14,186 bases of DNA. Origin: an uncultured bacterium. Lineage in GTDB: Bacteria > Bacteroidota > Bacteroidia > Bacteroidales > JACABE01. The translations under genes were made by a program, and so were the position numbers. Location: positions 1-14,186 of the forward strand of contig CAIWDQ010000443.1 of NCBI GenBank assembly GCA_903911455.1, read 5' to 3'. Below the pieces are notes generated by a model. The model saw only the letters and a list, made by a program, of their open reading frames with translations, was not told the origin of the DNA and ran no database searches. This document shows, one piece after another, positions 6,430 through 14,132 of the stretch (the first letter of the stretch is position 1; every line of letters begins with the position of its first letter).

Positions 6430-8238
6430 TTATCTTATTGCACTCTGAAATTCAGAGTTCTTATTGTATTTTGCAAATTCTAGATCATCTTTTGCCTGTG
6501 CTTTATAAGCTGCATCTTCTGTACATGCTTTTTTAAGATTTTCATAAACCATATTAGCATTATTTGATCTTGCAGCAATAACAGCAGCTAAATAATATGT
6601 TTGTGCATTTTGTGGTGCACATTCTATTGCTGTGTTAGCAGCAGTATTGTTTCCTGATAATAATGAAGCCAAAGCTACATTATAATCACATTTTTTACTT
6701 CCAAATGAAGATAAAGCTGCATTATAGTTACCTTCTTTTATCATTAAGATACCTAAGTTGTAACCTTCAGATGCTCCAGATTTTTGAGCTGATTCAAAGT
6801 ATGATTTTGCTGCTTTGAAATCTCTCTTCATTAAAGAAACAACACCTAAGTTGTTTAATATTGATGAATTGTTTGGTTGTAATGAATTAGCTTTTTCTAA
6901 TAATGATGATGCTTCGTTAGCATTTCCTAATTTCATTGCTACAGCAGCAGCATTATTATAACCTTTCCAATCCTGAGGATATACAGTTGTTGCTGCTTTA
7001 TATATCTTAAGTTGTGTGTTTAAATCTTTAGTTAAAGTAGCTGCATACAATAGTTCTTTATTATCTAATGAATCTGGTGATTTAGTTGATAACATAGCCA
7101 TTTGTTCATCAGTTTTCTTTGGTTGATAGAAATTAACTGTAATCTCAGCTCTTCTTAATGGAGGAAGAATTTTGTCCTCAATTTGTTTGTAGATCACTGT
7201 CATATTTCTAATCTCTTGTTGCTTCTTTTCGTGATCTGGCTGAGATTTTATAACATTAACGATTGTACTTTTTTCTTTAACATCAGAGCGTTCTAATGAA
7301 GCTAAGAAACCGTCCCAGTCTTCACCCTTAGCAGTGATATTATAAACTACAGCTTTTTTAAGATCTTTAAAGTTTGTTTTTGTTTTCTTAGCTAATACTT
7401 TTAAGAAAGCATCAATTTGATCTTCCATATATTTATTAGCTGTTTTTGCTCTGTCTTTTGCAAGGTTTTCGTTATGGTTTTCTTCTCCTTCAGGTGAAGC
7501 CCATGCATTGATCTCAATATTTTTAATTACCCAATTTTGTTCGATAAGATCATTTATTCCTTTTAAAGCAGCTTTTGCTTCTTCTGCTTTATTTAAATCT
7601 ATTTTCATGTTTAAGTTCGACATATTAACTAAATAATAGATCGTTCCTTTTTTAGTGATAATAGTCTCTTTTTCGTATCCATCAGGTGCACTTACTGTTT
7701 CCCCTCCATTTACGTTAATTCTTTGAGAAGTATAAATTGTTCCGTCAGCTAATTTGGTGTCGCCTAATGAAACAGCTTTCTTTAATAGTTTAACTTCTGC
7801 AGGTTTAGTATTAGCATTAGCTGGTACTTTATTTGCCATGTGAGCAATAGGATTAGCAACTAATTCTGATTTATTCATTTCAGGTTTGTAGTCGATTACA
7901 TCTGTGTAAGTAAATGAACCACCATTTTTGTAATTAATAACTGTTCCTTCGCCTTTTGCTTTTTCTCCTTTTAAATAGAAAGGTTTTAGAGCGACCTGAC
8001 CACCTTCATATTTTAATACTGGCTGAACGTAAACTGCTGCTTTCTTATTGAAATATTTTGCAGGTATTTTTCCTTTTACTGTTACATTTATTTTATCACC
8101 GTGAACCTCTAACGGATTTGGAGTAACTTCGTACGTTACAGTATTATATTTTTTTACCATTTTACTCAGACCGCAACCGGATACTAACAGAGTTACTACT
8201 ATTAGTGCTGTTAAAAGTCTTAGACTATTTTTTTTCAT
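6430..8238 (-). CDS. OmpA-like/TPR outer-membrane lipoprotein
   Basis: This is a 602-residue lipoprotein. The signal peptide ends in the lipobox LVSGC, so Cys22 would be lipidated. Residues ~33-130 are a beta-rich region (YEVTPNPLEVHGDKINVTVKG). Residues ~236-372 resemble a diverged OmpA-like domain: INAWASPEGEENHNENLAKD (243-262), followed by RAKTANKYM, corresponds to the family pattern of an acidic turn followed by N..L...RA. A long helical insert follows, and a strand (AEITVNFYQP) closes the domain. Residues ~422-512 contain tetratricopeptide repeats, including YNNAAAVAMKLGNANEASSL and NNLGVVSLMKRDFKAAKSYF. The C-terminal part to 602 is Ala-rich helical and probably continues the solenoid. 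The protein likely sits in the outer membrane and organises other envelope proteins. Two -7 boxes precede it. Domain calls are confident; its partner and exact role are unknown. Confidence 0.88.
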   Translation of the reverse strand: MKKNSLRLLTALIVVTLLVSGCGLSKMVKKYNTVTYEVTPNPLEVHGDKINVTVKGKIPAKYFNKKAAVYVQPVLKYEGGQVALKPFYLKGEKAKGEGTVINYKNGGSFTYTDVIDYKPEMNKSELVANPIAHMANKVPANANTKPAEVKLLKKAVSLGDTKLADGTIYTSQRINVNGGETVSAPDGYEKETIITKKGTIYYLVNMSNLNMKIDLNKAEEAKAALKGINDLIEQNWVIKNIEINAWASPEGEENHNENLAKDRAKTANKYMEDQIDAFLKVLAKKTKTNFKDLKKAVVYNITAKGEDWDGFLASLERSDVKEKSTIVNVIKSQPDHEKKQQEIRNMTVIYKQIEDKILPPLRRAEITVNFYQPKKTDEQMAMLSTKSPDSLDNKELLYAATLTKDLNTQLKIYKAATTVYPQDWKGYNNAAAVAMKLGNANEASSLLEKANSLQPNNSSILNNLGVVSLMKRDFKAAKSYFESAQKSGASEGYNLGILMIKEGNYNAALSSFGSKKCDYNVALASLLSGNNTAANTAIECAPQNAQTYYLAAVIAARSNNANMVYENLKKACTEDAAYKAQAKDDLEFAKYNKNSEFQSAIR

Positions 8239-8283
8239 ACTGATTTTTTATTATAATTAATATTTGAAAGCTTTAATTTTGTG

Positions 8284-8321
8284 CAAATTTATGAACAATT
8301 TATAAATTTGGTGCAAAAGTA
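8284..8321 (-). promoter_or_regulatory. Tandem -7 boxes for the TPR lipoprotein gene
   Basis: On the minus strand, TAAATTTG (8284-8291) and TACTTTTG (8314-8321) both match TAnnTTTG and are 30 bp apart. The TTTG of the distal box lies 22 bp upstream of the proximal box, so it could also act as the proximal promoter's -33 element. Confidence 0.6.
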
Positions 8322-8380
8322 ATAAAAATTACTGAATTATAATAGAGATTTTTAAAAAAGAAATAAATTTAGATTAACTA

Positions 8381-9319
8381 TTATTGCATCCTTTCTCTTT
8401 TGAGCAAATAGGGCAATAAAATCTGGCGAAAGCCAAGATTAATATCAGCTTCTACAAAGTCGATACGATATTGACCGCAGCGTAGTTTTAACTGATCTTT
8501 GAATTCGTGTACTGCTTTTATATAATTTTCTTTTACCTGACTGGGATTAATTTTAATTTCTTTGCTCGTTTCGACATCAATAAATTTATACGGACGGTTG
8601 TCGAACTCAAAATCCAGCTCTTTCTTTTTATCTGTAACATGAAACAATATCACTTCATGTTTATTATGACGAAGATGTTGCATAGCCTGAAACAATTTAT
8701 CTGTTTCATTATTGTTTTCAAACATATCGCTAAAGATAACAACCAAACTACGCTTATGAATACTTTCAGCAATCAGATGGAGTGCATCAGCCGCAAATGT
8801 TTTCTTTCTTAAATCTGTAGATATTGGGTTTAGCAATTCTTCAAGTTTATGATAAAGCATTTTGTGATGAATTGCATTCGATTTACACAAAGTCTGCAAT
8901 TCAATATCATCAGCAAACACACTTAAACCTACTGCATCCCTTTGTCGGCGGAGCAGATACATAATGGCTGCACTTGCATACACTGCAAAAGTAATCTTGT
9001 TTGGATTATCAGCTGTTACCTTTTTATCGAAAGGATAATACATCGACGACGAATTATCTATTATAAGCTGACATCTTAGATTTGTTTCCTCCTCAAATCG
9101 TTTTACAAAAAGCTTGTCGGTACGCCCAAACAACTTCCAGTCGATATGTTTTATTGATTCGCCTGCATTATACAGACGATGTTCGGCAAATTCAACAGAA
9201 AAACCATGGAACGGACTTTTGTGCAAACCAGTAATAAACCCTTCTACTACCTGCCTTGCAATAAACTCCAAAGAACCGAATTGTTCAATCCGGTTCTGTT
9301 GTATGCTATAGTCTTCCAT
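8381..9319 (-). CDS. DUF58 family protein with von Willebrand A-like fold
   Basis: This 312-residue soluble protein belongs to the DUF58 family, which is usually found with MoxR-type AAA ATPases and BatA/BatB aerotolerance proteins. The DUF58 signature is RLYNAGESIKHIDWKLFGRT (48-67), then DKLFVKRFEEETN. A von Willebrand A-like domain follows. Its metal-site motif is IIDNSSSM, with Asp88, Ser90 and Ser92 in the DxSxS pattern, and a later strand carries IFSDMFE with Asp198. No membrane segment is present. The thioredoxin gene lies 27 nt upstream on the same strand, so the two probably form one transcript led by trx. No MoxR or Bat gene is in the window, so the usual partners are either elsewhere or absent. 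Biochemical function of the family is poorly defined. Confidence 0.92.
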   Translation of the reverse strand: MEDYSIQQNRIEQFGSLEFIARQVVEGFITGLHKSPFHGFSVEFAEHRLYNAGESIKHIDWKLFGRTDKLFVKRFEEETNLRCQLIIDNSSSMYYPFDKKVTADNPNKITFAVYASAAIMYLLRRQRDAVGLSVFADDIELQTLCKSNAIHHKMLYHKLEELLNPISTDLRKKTFAADALHLIAESIHKRSLVVIFSDMFENNNETDKLFQAMQHLRHNKHEVILFHVTDKKKELDFEFDNRPYKFIDVETSKEIKINPSQVKENYIKAVHEFKDQLKLRCGQYRIDFVEADINLGFRQILLPYLLKRERMQ

Positions 9320-9346
9320 TATTTGCTTTTAGGATGATGCTTTAGA

Positions 9347-9664
9347 TTAAATAAGTGCATCTAGTTTCTTGGTAAGAACAGCCTTAGGTACTGCGCCTAC
9401 TTGTTTGTCCACTATCTCGCCACCTTTTATAAATAAGATGGTAGGGATGTTTCTTACACCAAATTTATTGGTTGTTTCCGGATTATTATCCACGTCGAGT
9501 TTGCCAATTACAGCTCTTCCTTCGTATTCTTTTGCCATTTCCTCCACTATTGGAGTCAACATTCTGCAAGGGCCGCACCATTCTGCCCAAAGGTCGATTA
9601 AAACTACCTTGTCCGATTTCATTACAACTTCATCAAAGTTCTGATCTGTTATTGTTAATGCCAT
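9347..9664 (-). CDS. trxA: Thioredoxin
   Basis: This is a 105-residue classical thioredoxin and a cytoplasmic disulfide reductase. The active site is WAEWCGPCRM, with catalytic Cys30 and Cys33. The conserved cis-proline is Pro74 in RNIPTILF, and the usual buried Asp and Lys positions (LIDLWAEW, GKLDVDNNP) are present. The length is exactly that of the family, with no signal peptide. A TAnnTTTG box lies 37 bp upstream. The DUF58 gene follows after 27 nt and is probably cotranscribed, a context that suggests a stress or redox link but does not prove one. Symbol given by family; paralogues elsewhere in the genome are likely. Confidence 0.96.
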   Translation of the reverse strand: MALTITDQNFDEVVMKSDKVVLIDLWAEWCGPCRMLTPIVEEMAKEYEGRAVIGKLDVDNNPETTNKFGVRNIPTILFIKGGEIVDKQVGAVPKAVLTKKLDALI

Positions 9665-9700
9665 TTTATTTATTTTTTTTATTGGTTATATTTAACGTTA

Positions 9701-9708
9701 CAAACATA
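9701..9708 (-). promoter_or_regulatory. -7 box for the trx-DUF58 operon
   Basis: On the minus strand this reads TATGTTTG, matching TAnnTTTG. A TTG (minus strand, 9731-9733) lies 22 bp upstream and could be the -33 element. The start codon at 9664 is 36 bp downstream. Confidence 0.62.
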
Positions 9709-9811
9709 CGATAAATTACCTTTGTTCACACAATATTTTTTATTTTTAACAAAATCTTTTTTAAAAATATTTTTATCCTCTTTAAGAAACCCAACTTTAG
9801 ATCATTATATT

Positions 9812-9845
9812 AAAAAAACCTTTCAGCATATTGGAAGGCTTTTTT
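9812..9845 (-). terminator. Intrinsic terminator of the multi-cofactor oxidoreductase gene
   Basis: CCTTTC (9819-9824) pairs with GGAAGG (9833-9838), including one G-T pair. The stem is flanked by A7 on one side and a T-run on the other. It lies about 16 nt past the stop codon of the gene ending at 9861. Confidence 0.78.
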
Positions 9846-9860
9846 AATTGTAAGCAGATC

Positions 9861-12800
9861 TTATTTGAAAGAGGTCTCGGGCAAACCGTCGCAGCTTAAT
9901 TTTAATCTGTCAAAGTAAGCTGGAACTTCTTTTCCTGTTAATTTATCAACATATAGTTTAGCTAAATATTGACTCAACATAAATCCGTGTCCGCGTAGGC
10001 CTACAAACAATCCTAGTTCTGGGTCAATCATGTAGCGAGGCTCTATATAATATCCTGCCCATACTGCCTGGAATCCAACTGAAGATAATTCAGGAATCCA
10101 GTCAACAAATATTTCAGAGACTATCTCTAAAAATTCTTTAGAGTTTACCTTTAGATTCTTGTCTGTTTCCATAGCATCTATCGCAGGTGAAGCGCAGCCA
10201 ATTATCTGACCTGTTTCTTTTAATTGTTGTCCATAAACCGCAGAGAAACCTTTGTATTTCCTTCTATCAATAAGCATATCCAAGCAAGTTCCATCCACAC
10301 CTAACATTGGCAGGCGACGGGTGATAAACGCCTGATGTTTTACAGGGAAAAGACCAGTATCGATGCCAAGTTTCTTAGCAAATTTATCCCCTTCAGGGCC
10401 TAATGCATTAATGAATACCTCTGTTTCATATTCCACATATTCCTTGTTGTGATCATACACAAGTGCGCGATAAGTATTGCCAGTCTTTTCAACATCAATA
10501 AGGTCGCAATCTTCCATAACGATGCCACCATTGTCAATACCTATACGGCGGATAAGATCTATAACCCTGCCAGGAGTAGCTTGCCAACAGTCGTTAGTTA
10601 TCAGAGCTGCCTGATACGTATCCAACTTAGTATTAAAATATGGTGAGATCTCCTTACGGAAATCTTTAGGGTCTACCATGTGTGCATCCGACCATTTCCT
10701 TGATTCATCCAAAGCCTTGTAAGTTGCATCATCATGGGCGAAACTAACATATTTTATAGCTTTATAATCTATATTCTTTAACTTTTGAAGGTCTTTGAAT
10801 ATTTCAAGATTATGGGTAGCAATGTCGCTGATCTCAGGCACTGTGAAAGCCGGACGACCTCCTGCAATGTTGCGCCATGAAGCTCCTCTACCATTATTAA
10901 TCATAACCGGTTTGAGGCCTGCTTCCGAAAGATATCTAAACAATGCACTGCCACCGATACCTCCACCTGCAACAAATGATTGTACTTTTACTTTCCTAAC
11001 TTCCTTACCCGTTACATTTGTAATAATCTTTTCGTGCACATTATGTGGGTACAATTCACCTAAGTTTACCTGATTTGATAAAGGACCACGAGGCGTAGCA
11101 TCTCCCAATATCTGTATCCCGTAAGGGCGTATCTTCTGTTTAAGACGAGGTATACAACGCTTTCCGCGACACGCACCCATACCTAAACGTGTGGTATGTT
11201 TTACTTCATCAATAGAGATAAATTTACGATCTCCGACTATATTTAAGATTTCGTTTAGCTGTACATCATCACAATGACAAACATAGGTTTTAGACTCTAC
11301 AGGCTCAGCAGGTTTAAATACTACTTTTTCAGGATACTTTTCTTTAACGATAAATCCTTTTACTTTAACCAAATCTTCGCCATGAACTGTTGCAGATTTT
11401 ACCCTTGCAATGTTTGTTTTGTTAGGTTTTAAAAGAATTTTTTCAATAGAACCTTCGCCAACGATTGCACCATTATTATCTACAAGATATACTTCTTCGC
11501 CTTCTGTTGCGGCATATTCAATTGGCAGAAATGCCCAGTCTTTTTTAACATTATATCCGAAGATTGCAAGGCCTGGACATTGGAAAACGCAATCCATGCA
11601 ACCAATACATTTCTCAAAATCTATTTGAGGGACTGTGCTTGTGCTAGACTTCGTGATAGCACCGTATTTACAGGCAAAAGCACAAGGATTACAAGCAAAA
11701 CCATAGAGGCAATCAATCTGCACAAAACCTTTTCCATTCATACGTTCTGAATCCGGTAAAAAAGGTGCTTCAATCACTCTGGTTGGGTGCTGCTGAGAAT
11801 CTATATACTCTTTAGATATTTCTAAGTAAGCTTCGTAATCATATCGTTCGCCCATGTCTTGCAGTATCTCAAAGGCAACTTGTTTACCTCTTAAAACAGC
11901 GCTTGTTCCTTCACCAATTCTGATGGCATCGCCTACACCATAACATTGACGACCGAATACTTCGTTGCCCTTAATCAAAAGTTGATCATCGGGCACAAGA
12001 CCTGTACATATATTAATTGCATCAATTCCATCAATGATTTTTTCAGTGCCAGGTATAGGTGCGAAATTTTCGCACTCTGCTATCACAGCACCAATAATAC
12101 CATCGTGAGTTACATTAGGGATAGCCTTTAAAAGGATATGCGACGTAAGAATTGGAATACCTAATCGGCGAACACGGTTTGCCTGTACAGGGAAACCTCC
12201 TTCGTTGGGCAATGCCTCAACAATTGCTTTTACAGTTGCTCCGGCTTGCATCAATTGGTAAGAAGTTAGATACCCAATATTTCCTGCACCTACTGTCAGA
12301 ACGTTTTTACCTAATAAAGTAAACTCGCTGTTCATCATCTTTTGAACAACGGCCGCAGTATATACTCCGGGTAAATCATCGTTCTCAAAAGTAGGCATAA
12401 AAGGTACCGCACCAGTAGCAATTACTAATTGTTCGGCATCTACATAATATATTTCGTCGGTCTCCACATTCTTCACAGCTATGCGTTTTCCTTCCAATAA
12501 ATCCCACACAGTGGAATTAAGGAAAATGCCGTCATGATTATCCCCGGCAAGGGTAGTAGCTATATCAAAACCACGCATACCACCAAACTTCTTTTCTTTC
12601 TCAAAAAAGAAAAACTGATGGGTTTGCATTAAGAATTGACCACCTATCTTATCATTATTATCAATAACTATGTTTGGGATATTATGCTTCATAAGCTCTT
12701 CACGGGCAGCTAATCCGGCAGGACCTGCACCTATAATAGCCACTCTGGTCTTATAGATTTTAATAGTATCCTGCTTGTTAATTACCGCGATGTCAGGGTT

Positions 12801-13091
12801 GTAATCTTTAGGTATCTCAGCAACTTCTTTTATCTTATCAACTTTAGTTATACAGATACGTTTGATACTCCCATCAACTAACATTTCGCAGGCACCGCAT
12901 TTACCAATTCCGCACTCCAGACTTCGCTCACGATTCTGGAGACTATGACTATGCACAGGGTAACCGGCCTGATGCAATGCAGCCGCGATGGTGAATCCCT
13001 TCTCACCGTTTATTTCTTTACCATCAAACTTAAATGTAATTGTGTCAACTTTTGGGACATCTAAAATAGGATGTTTTGTTATTTTATACAT
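9861..13091 (-). CDS. Fused multi-cofactor FAD/iron-sulfur dehydrogenase (HcnABC/opine oxidase-like)
   Basis: This 1076-residue protein joins five modules. (1) Residues ~14-90 are a [2Fe-2S] domain with Cys60, Cys65, Cys68 and Cys80. (2) Residues ~115-420 are a pyridine-nucleotide-disulfide-type FAD domain with IIGAGPAG (119-126) and a second nucleotide fold, VGAGNIG (267-273). (3) Residues ~456-515 are a ferredoxin-like segment with Cys461, 467, 470 and 474 and Cys495, 498, 501 and 505, enough for two [4Fe-4S] clusters. (4) Residues ~600-652 are a BFD-like [2Fe-2S] segment with CHC (605-607), Cys641 and Cys646. (5) Residues ~703-1065 are a DAO-type FAD oxidoreductase with FVAGGGIGG (706-714) and GLRGHGF near the end. 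The same modules occur as separate subunits in hydrogen cyanide synthase, opine oxidases and D-hydroxyproline/proline dehydrogenases. I infer oxidation of an amino acid or imino acid with electrons passed through the clusters; the substrate is unknown. It is monocistronic, with no membrane segment. Confidence 0.85.
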   Translation of the reverse strand: MYKITKHPILDVPKVDTITFKFDGKEINGEKGFTIAAALHQAGYPVHSHSLQNRERSLECGIGKCGACEMLVDGSIKRICITKVDKIKEVAEIPKDYNPDIAVINKQDTIKIYKTRVAIIGAGPAGLAAREELMKHNIPNIVIDNNDKIGGQFLMQTHQFFFFEKEKKFGGMRGFDIATTLAGDNHDGIFLNSTVWDLLEGKRIAVKNVETDEIYYVDAEQLVIATGAVPFMPTFENDDLPGVYTAAVVQKMMNSEFTLLGKNVLTVGAGNIGYLTSYQLMQAGATVKAIVEALPNEGGFPVQANRVRRLGIPILTSHILLKAIPNVTHDGIIGAVIAECENFAPIPGTEKIIDGIDAINICTGLVPDDQLLIKGNEVFGRQCYGVGDAIRIGEGTSAVLRGKQVAFEILQDMGERYDYEAYLEISKEYIDSQQHPTRVIEAPFLPDSERMNGKGFVQIDCLYGFACNPCAFACKYGAITKSSTSTVPQIDFEKCIGCMDCVFQCPGLAIFGYNVKKDWAFLPIEYAATEGEEVYLVDNNGAIVGEGSIEKILLKPNKTNIARVKSATVHGEDLVKVKGFIVKEKYPEKVVFKPAEPVESKTYVCHCDDVQLNEILNIVGDRKFISIDEVKHTTRLGMGACRGKRCIPRLKQKIRPYGIQILGDATPRGPLSNQVNLGELYPHNVHEKIITNVTGKEVRKVKVQSFVAGGGIGGSALFRYLSEAGLKPVMINNGRGASWRNIAGGRPAFTVPEISDIATHNLEIFKDLQKLKNIDYKAIKYVSFAHDDATYKALDESRKWSDAHMVDPKDFRKEISPYFNTKLDTYQAALITNDCWQATPGRVIDLIRRIGIDNGGIVMEDCDLIDVEKTGNTYRALVYDHNKEYVEYETEVFINALGPEGDKFAKKLGIDTGLFPVKHQAFITRRLPMLGVDGTCLDMLIDRRKYKGFSAVYGQQLKETGQIIGCASPAIDAMETDKNLKVNSKEFLEIVSEIFVDWIPELSSVGFQAVWAGYYIEPRYMIDPELGLFVGLRGHGFMLSQYLAKLYVDKLTGKEVPAYFDRLKLSCDGLPETSFK

Positions 13092-13137
13092 TGTGTTATA
13101 ATATGTTTGAATCTGATTTGTTCGTTGTAAATATATG

Positions 13138-13160
13138 TTGCTAATTGGGTAGCAAAATTA
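13138..13160 (-). promoter_or_regulatory. Promoter of the oxidoreductase gene with overlapping inverted repeat
   Basis: On the minus strand, 13153-13160 reads TAATTTTG, a match to TAnnTTTG, 61 bp before the ATG at 13091. A perfect inverted repeat, TTGCTA (13138-13143) and TAGCAA (13150-13155) with a 6-bp spacer, overlaps the end of this box and the expected transcription start. This is a natural operator position, but no regulator is identified. Confidence 0.6.
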
Positions 13161-13222
13161 CATTTATTTTAAGAAGTAGGAAGGGATTTGAAGAAATATT
13201 TTTGTGTATATATAATAATAAT

Positions 13223-13250
13223 GTAAGGACACACTTTGGCATGTCCTTAT
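13223..13250. repeat. REP-like palindrome, copy A
   Basis: This is a 28-bp element with perfect 8-bp arms, TAAGGACA (13224-13231) and TGTCCTTA (13242-13249), and a 10-nt loop. No T-run follows on either strand, so it is a poor intrinsic terminator. It matches copy B (13875-13902) at 18 of 28 positions without gaps by my hand alignment. Confidence 0.6.
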
Positions 13251-13303
13251 GATTGATCTTCTGCAATTAAATAAGAGTATTTATTTGTTTTGTTTGATAT
13301 GAT

Positions 13304-13780
13304 TTAAAACTTAAGTGTAATTCCAATTCCTTCGCTTGTAAAGCCATATTGAATATTGATAGAATTAAAACTTGTACGTTTCAGGCCACTGTTGTATATG
13401 ATTGCAGCATTTTTTGCATGTCTAATATAAGCTGAATTAAATGGAATTGTAAGTAAACATAAACTTGCTCCTCCTAATGCTAAATTCCAGTTTGGTTTTC
13501 CACCGCCTAAATAGGTACCGCAAGGCCATCCAATTAAAAATCCTCCACATGCTGCAAAGACAGATCCTATATCATAATTAGTTTTTGCATACACCATTTC
13601 TTCATGTGCTTGCGAATTTAAAAGTGTGACATCCAGCATTTGTTTTGGTGTTAATAATTTTCCATTCTGACGAAATGTTGTACTAAATCCACTTCTGATT
13701 TCAATTGAATCTTTTGTGTTTTGTCCGAAGGAATTTACAATTGTAAATAATAATATTCCTATAAAGAGTATCTTTCTCAT
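13304..13780 (-). CDS. Small exported envelope protein of unknown function
   Basis: I do not recognise this 158-residue protein. Residues 1-19 are a signal peptide (MRKILFIGILLFTIVNSFG before Gln20), typical of Bacteroidota exported proteins. A polar region (20-60) precedes two Gly-rich hydrophobic segments, about 71-92 (IGSVFAACGGFLIGWPCGTY) and 97-114 (WNLALGGASLCLLTIPF). These could be short membrane hairpins or packed strands. The chain ends in a beta-like segment with a terminal aromatic residue (NIQYGFTSEGIGITLKF), as in outer-membrane barrel proteins. I saw no matching -7 box upstream and no strong terminator downstream. The gene is bracketed by two related palindromic repeats. Exported protein is a confident call; the rest is inference. 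Confidence 0.78.
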   Translation of the reverse strand: MRKILFIGILLFTIVNSFGQNTKDSIEIRSGFSTTFRQNGKLLTPKQMLDVTLLNSQAHEEMVYAKTNYDIGSVFAACGGFLIGWPCGTYLGGGKPNWNLALGGASLCLLTIPFNSAYIRHAKNAAIIYNSGLKRTSFNSINIQYGFTSEGIGITLKF

Positions 13781-13874
13781 AAATTATAATGATTTATTGT
13801 ATATAAAGCTTAATAAATAAAGCTACAATTATACTATTTTTTTGTTGAATACAAAGGATATTTATAAATATTTT

Positions 13875-13902
13875 GCAGTGGCACACCATGGTGTGTCCCT
13901 AC
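13875..13902. repeat. REP-like palindrome, copy B
   Basis: The core CACACCATGGTGTG (13882-13895) is a perfect 14-bp palindrome. The dyad extends imperfectly to about 13875-13902, ending in TCCCTAC. It has the same overall length and shared GGACACAC/GTGTGTCC character as copy A at 13223-13250. Confidence 0.65.
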
Positions 13903-13911
13903 GATATAAAT

Positions 13912-13946
13912 AAAAAGGCTCGTTTCTTAGGAAGCGAGCCTTTTTT
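13912..13946 (-). terminator. Strong, symmetrical intrinsic terminator
   Basis: GGCTCG (13918-13923) pairs with CGAGCC (13935-13940). One T-G pair and TTC/GAA bring the stem to 10 bp with a TTAG loop. It is flanked by A5 and T6, so it can work in both directions. It starts 10 nt past the stop codon of the 58-residue ORF ending at 13956. Confidence 0.88.
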
Positions 13947-13955
13947 ATTAAGTGT

Positions 13956-14132
13956 CTATTTCAAATCCATAATTATTTTATCATAATAAGGTTGAATCAT
14001 TTCTTCTAGTATCTTTCTAATATTTTTATTAATATGATGAGCTATCATGTTATGTCCCTTACCACTTGGTCTGATTGCAAGTTCTATTAATAACTCTTTT
14101 ATGATATAATTCTTTTCAAACCCTCTAGACAT
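13956..14132 (-). CDS. Small ORF of unknown function (58 residues)
   Basis: This short frame starts at the ATG at 14130-14132 and ends with TAG at 13956. The predicted protein begins MSRGFEKNYIIKELLIELAI and ends QPYYDKIIMDLK. It is charged, mostly helical in character, with a central RPSGKGHN segment, no signal peptide and no membrane segment. An in-frame stop at 14178-14180 and the lack of another ATG limit it to this start unless a rare start codon is used. In favour of a real gene are the amino-acid balance, unusual for random AT-rich DNA, and the strong terminator immediately downstream. Against it are its small size, the lack of a visible promoter and the window edge. It could also be the C-terminal remnant of a longer, frameshifted gene. 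I do not recognise the family. Confidence 0.5.
   Translation of the reverse strand: MSRGFEKNYIIKELLIELAIRPSGKGHNMIAHHINKNIRKILEEMIQPYYDKIIMDLK

Noticed and set aside
8507..8812. Plus-strand ORF opposite the DUF58 gene
   Set aside because: It lies antisense within a well-supported gene and has no domain of its own.
9369..9714. Two plus-strand ORFs opposite thioredoxin
   Set aside because: They are shadows of the trx reading frame, whose active site is unmistakable.
9717..9724. Plus-strand TACCTTTG as a divergent promoter
   Set aside because: It matches TAnnTTTG but leads into the 3' end of convergent minus-strand genes with no plus-strand gene; likely chance in AT-rich DNA.
10449..12131. 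Several short plus-strand ORFs inside the oxidoreductase gene
   Set aside because: They are antisense fragments with no recognisable features; the minus-strand frame is continuous with all cofactor motifs.
13223..13250. Intrinsic terminator of the 158-residue gene
   Set aside because: The dyad is good but no T-run follows on the minus strand, and it resembles the second palindrome at 13875-13902; better treated as a repeat.
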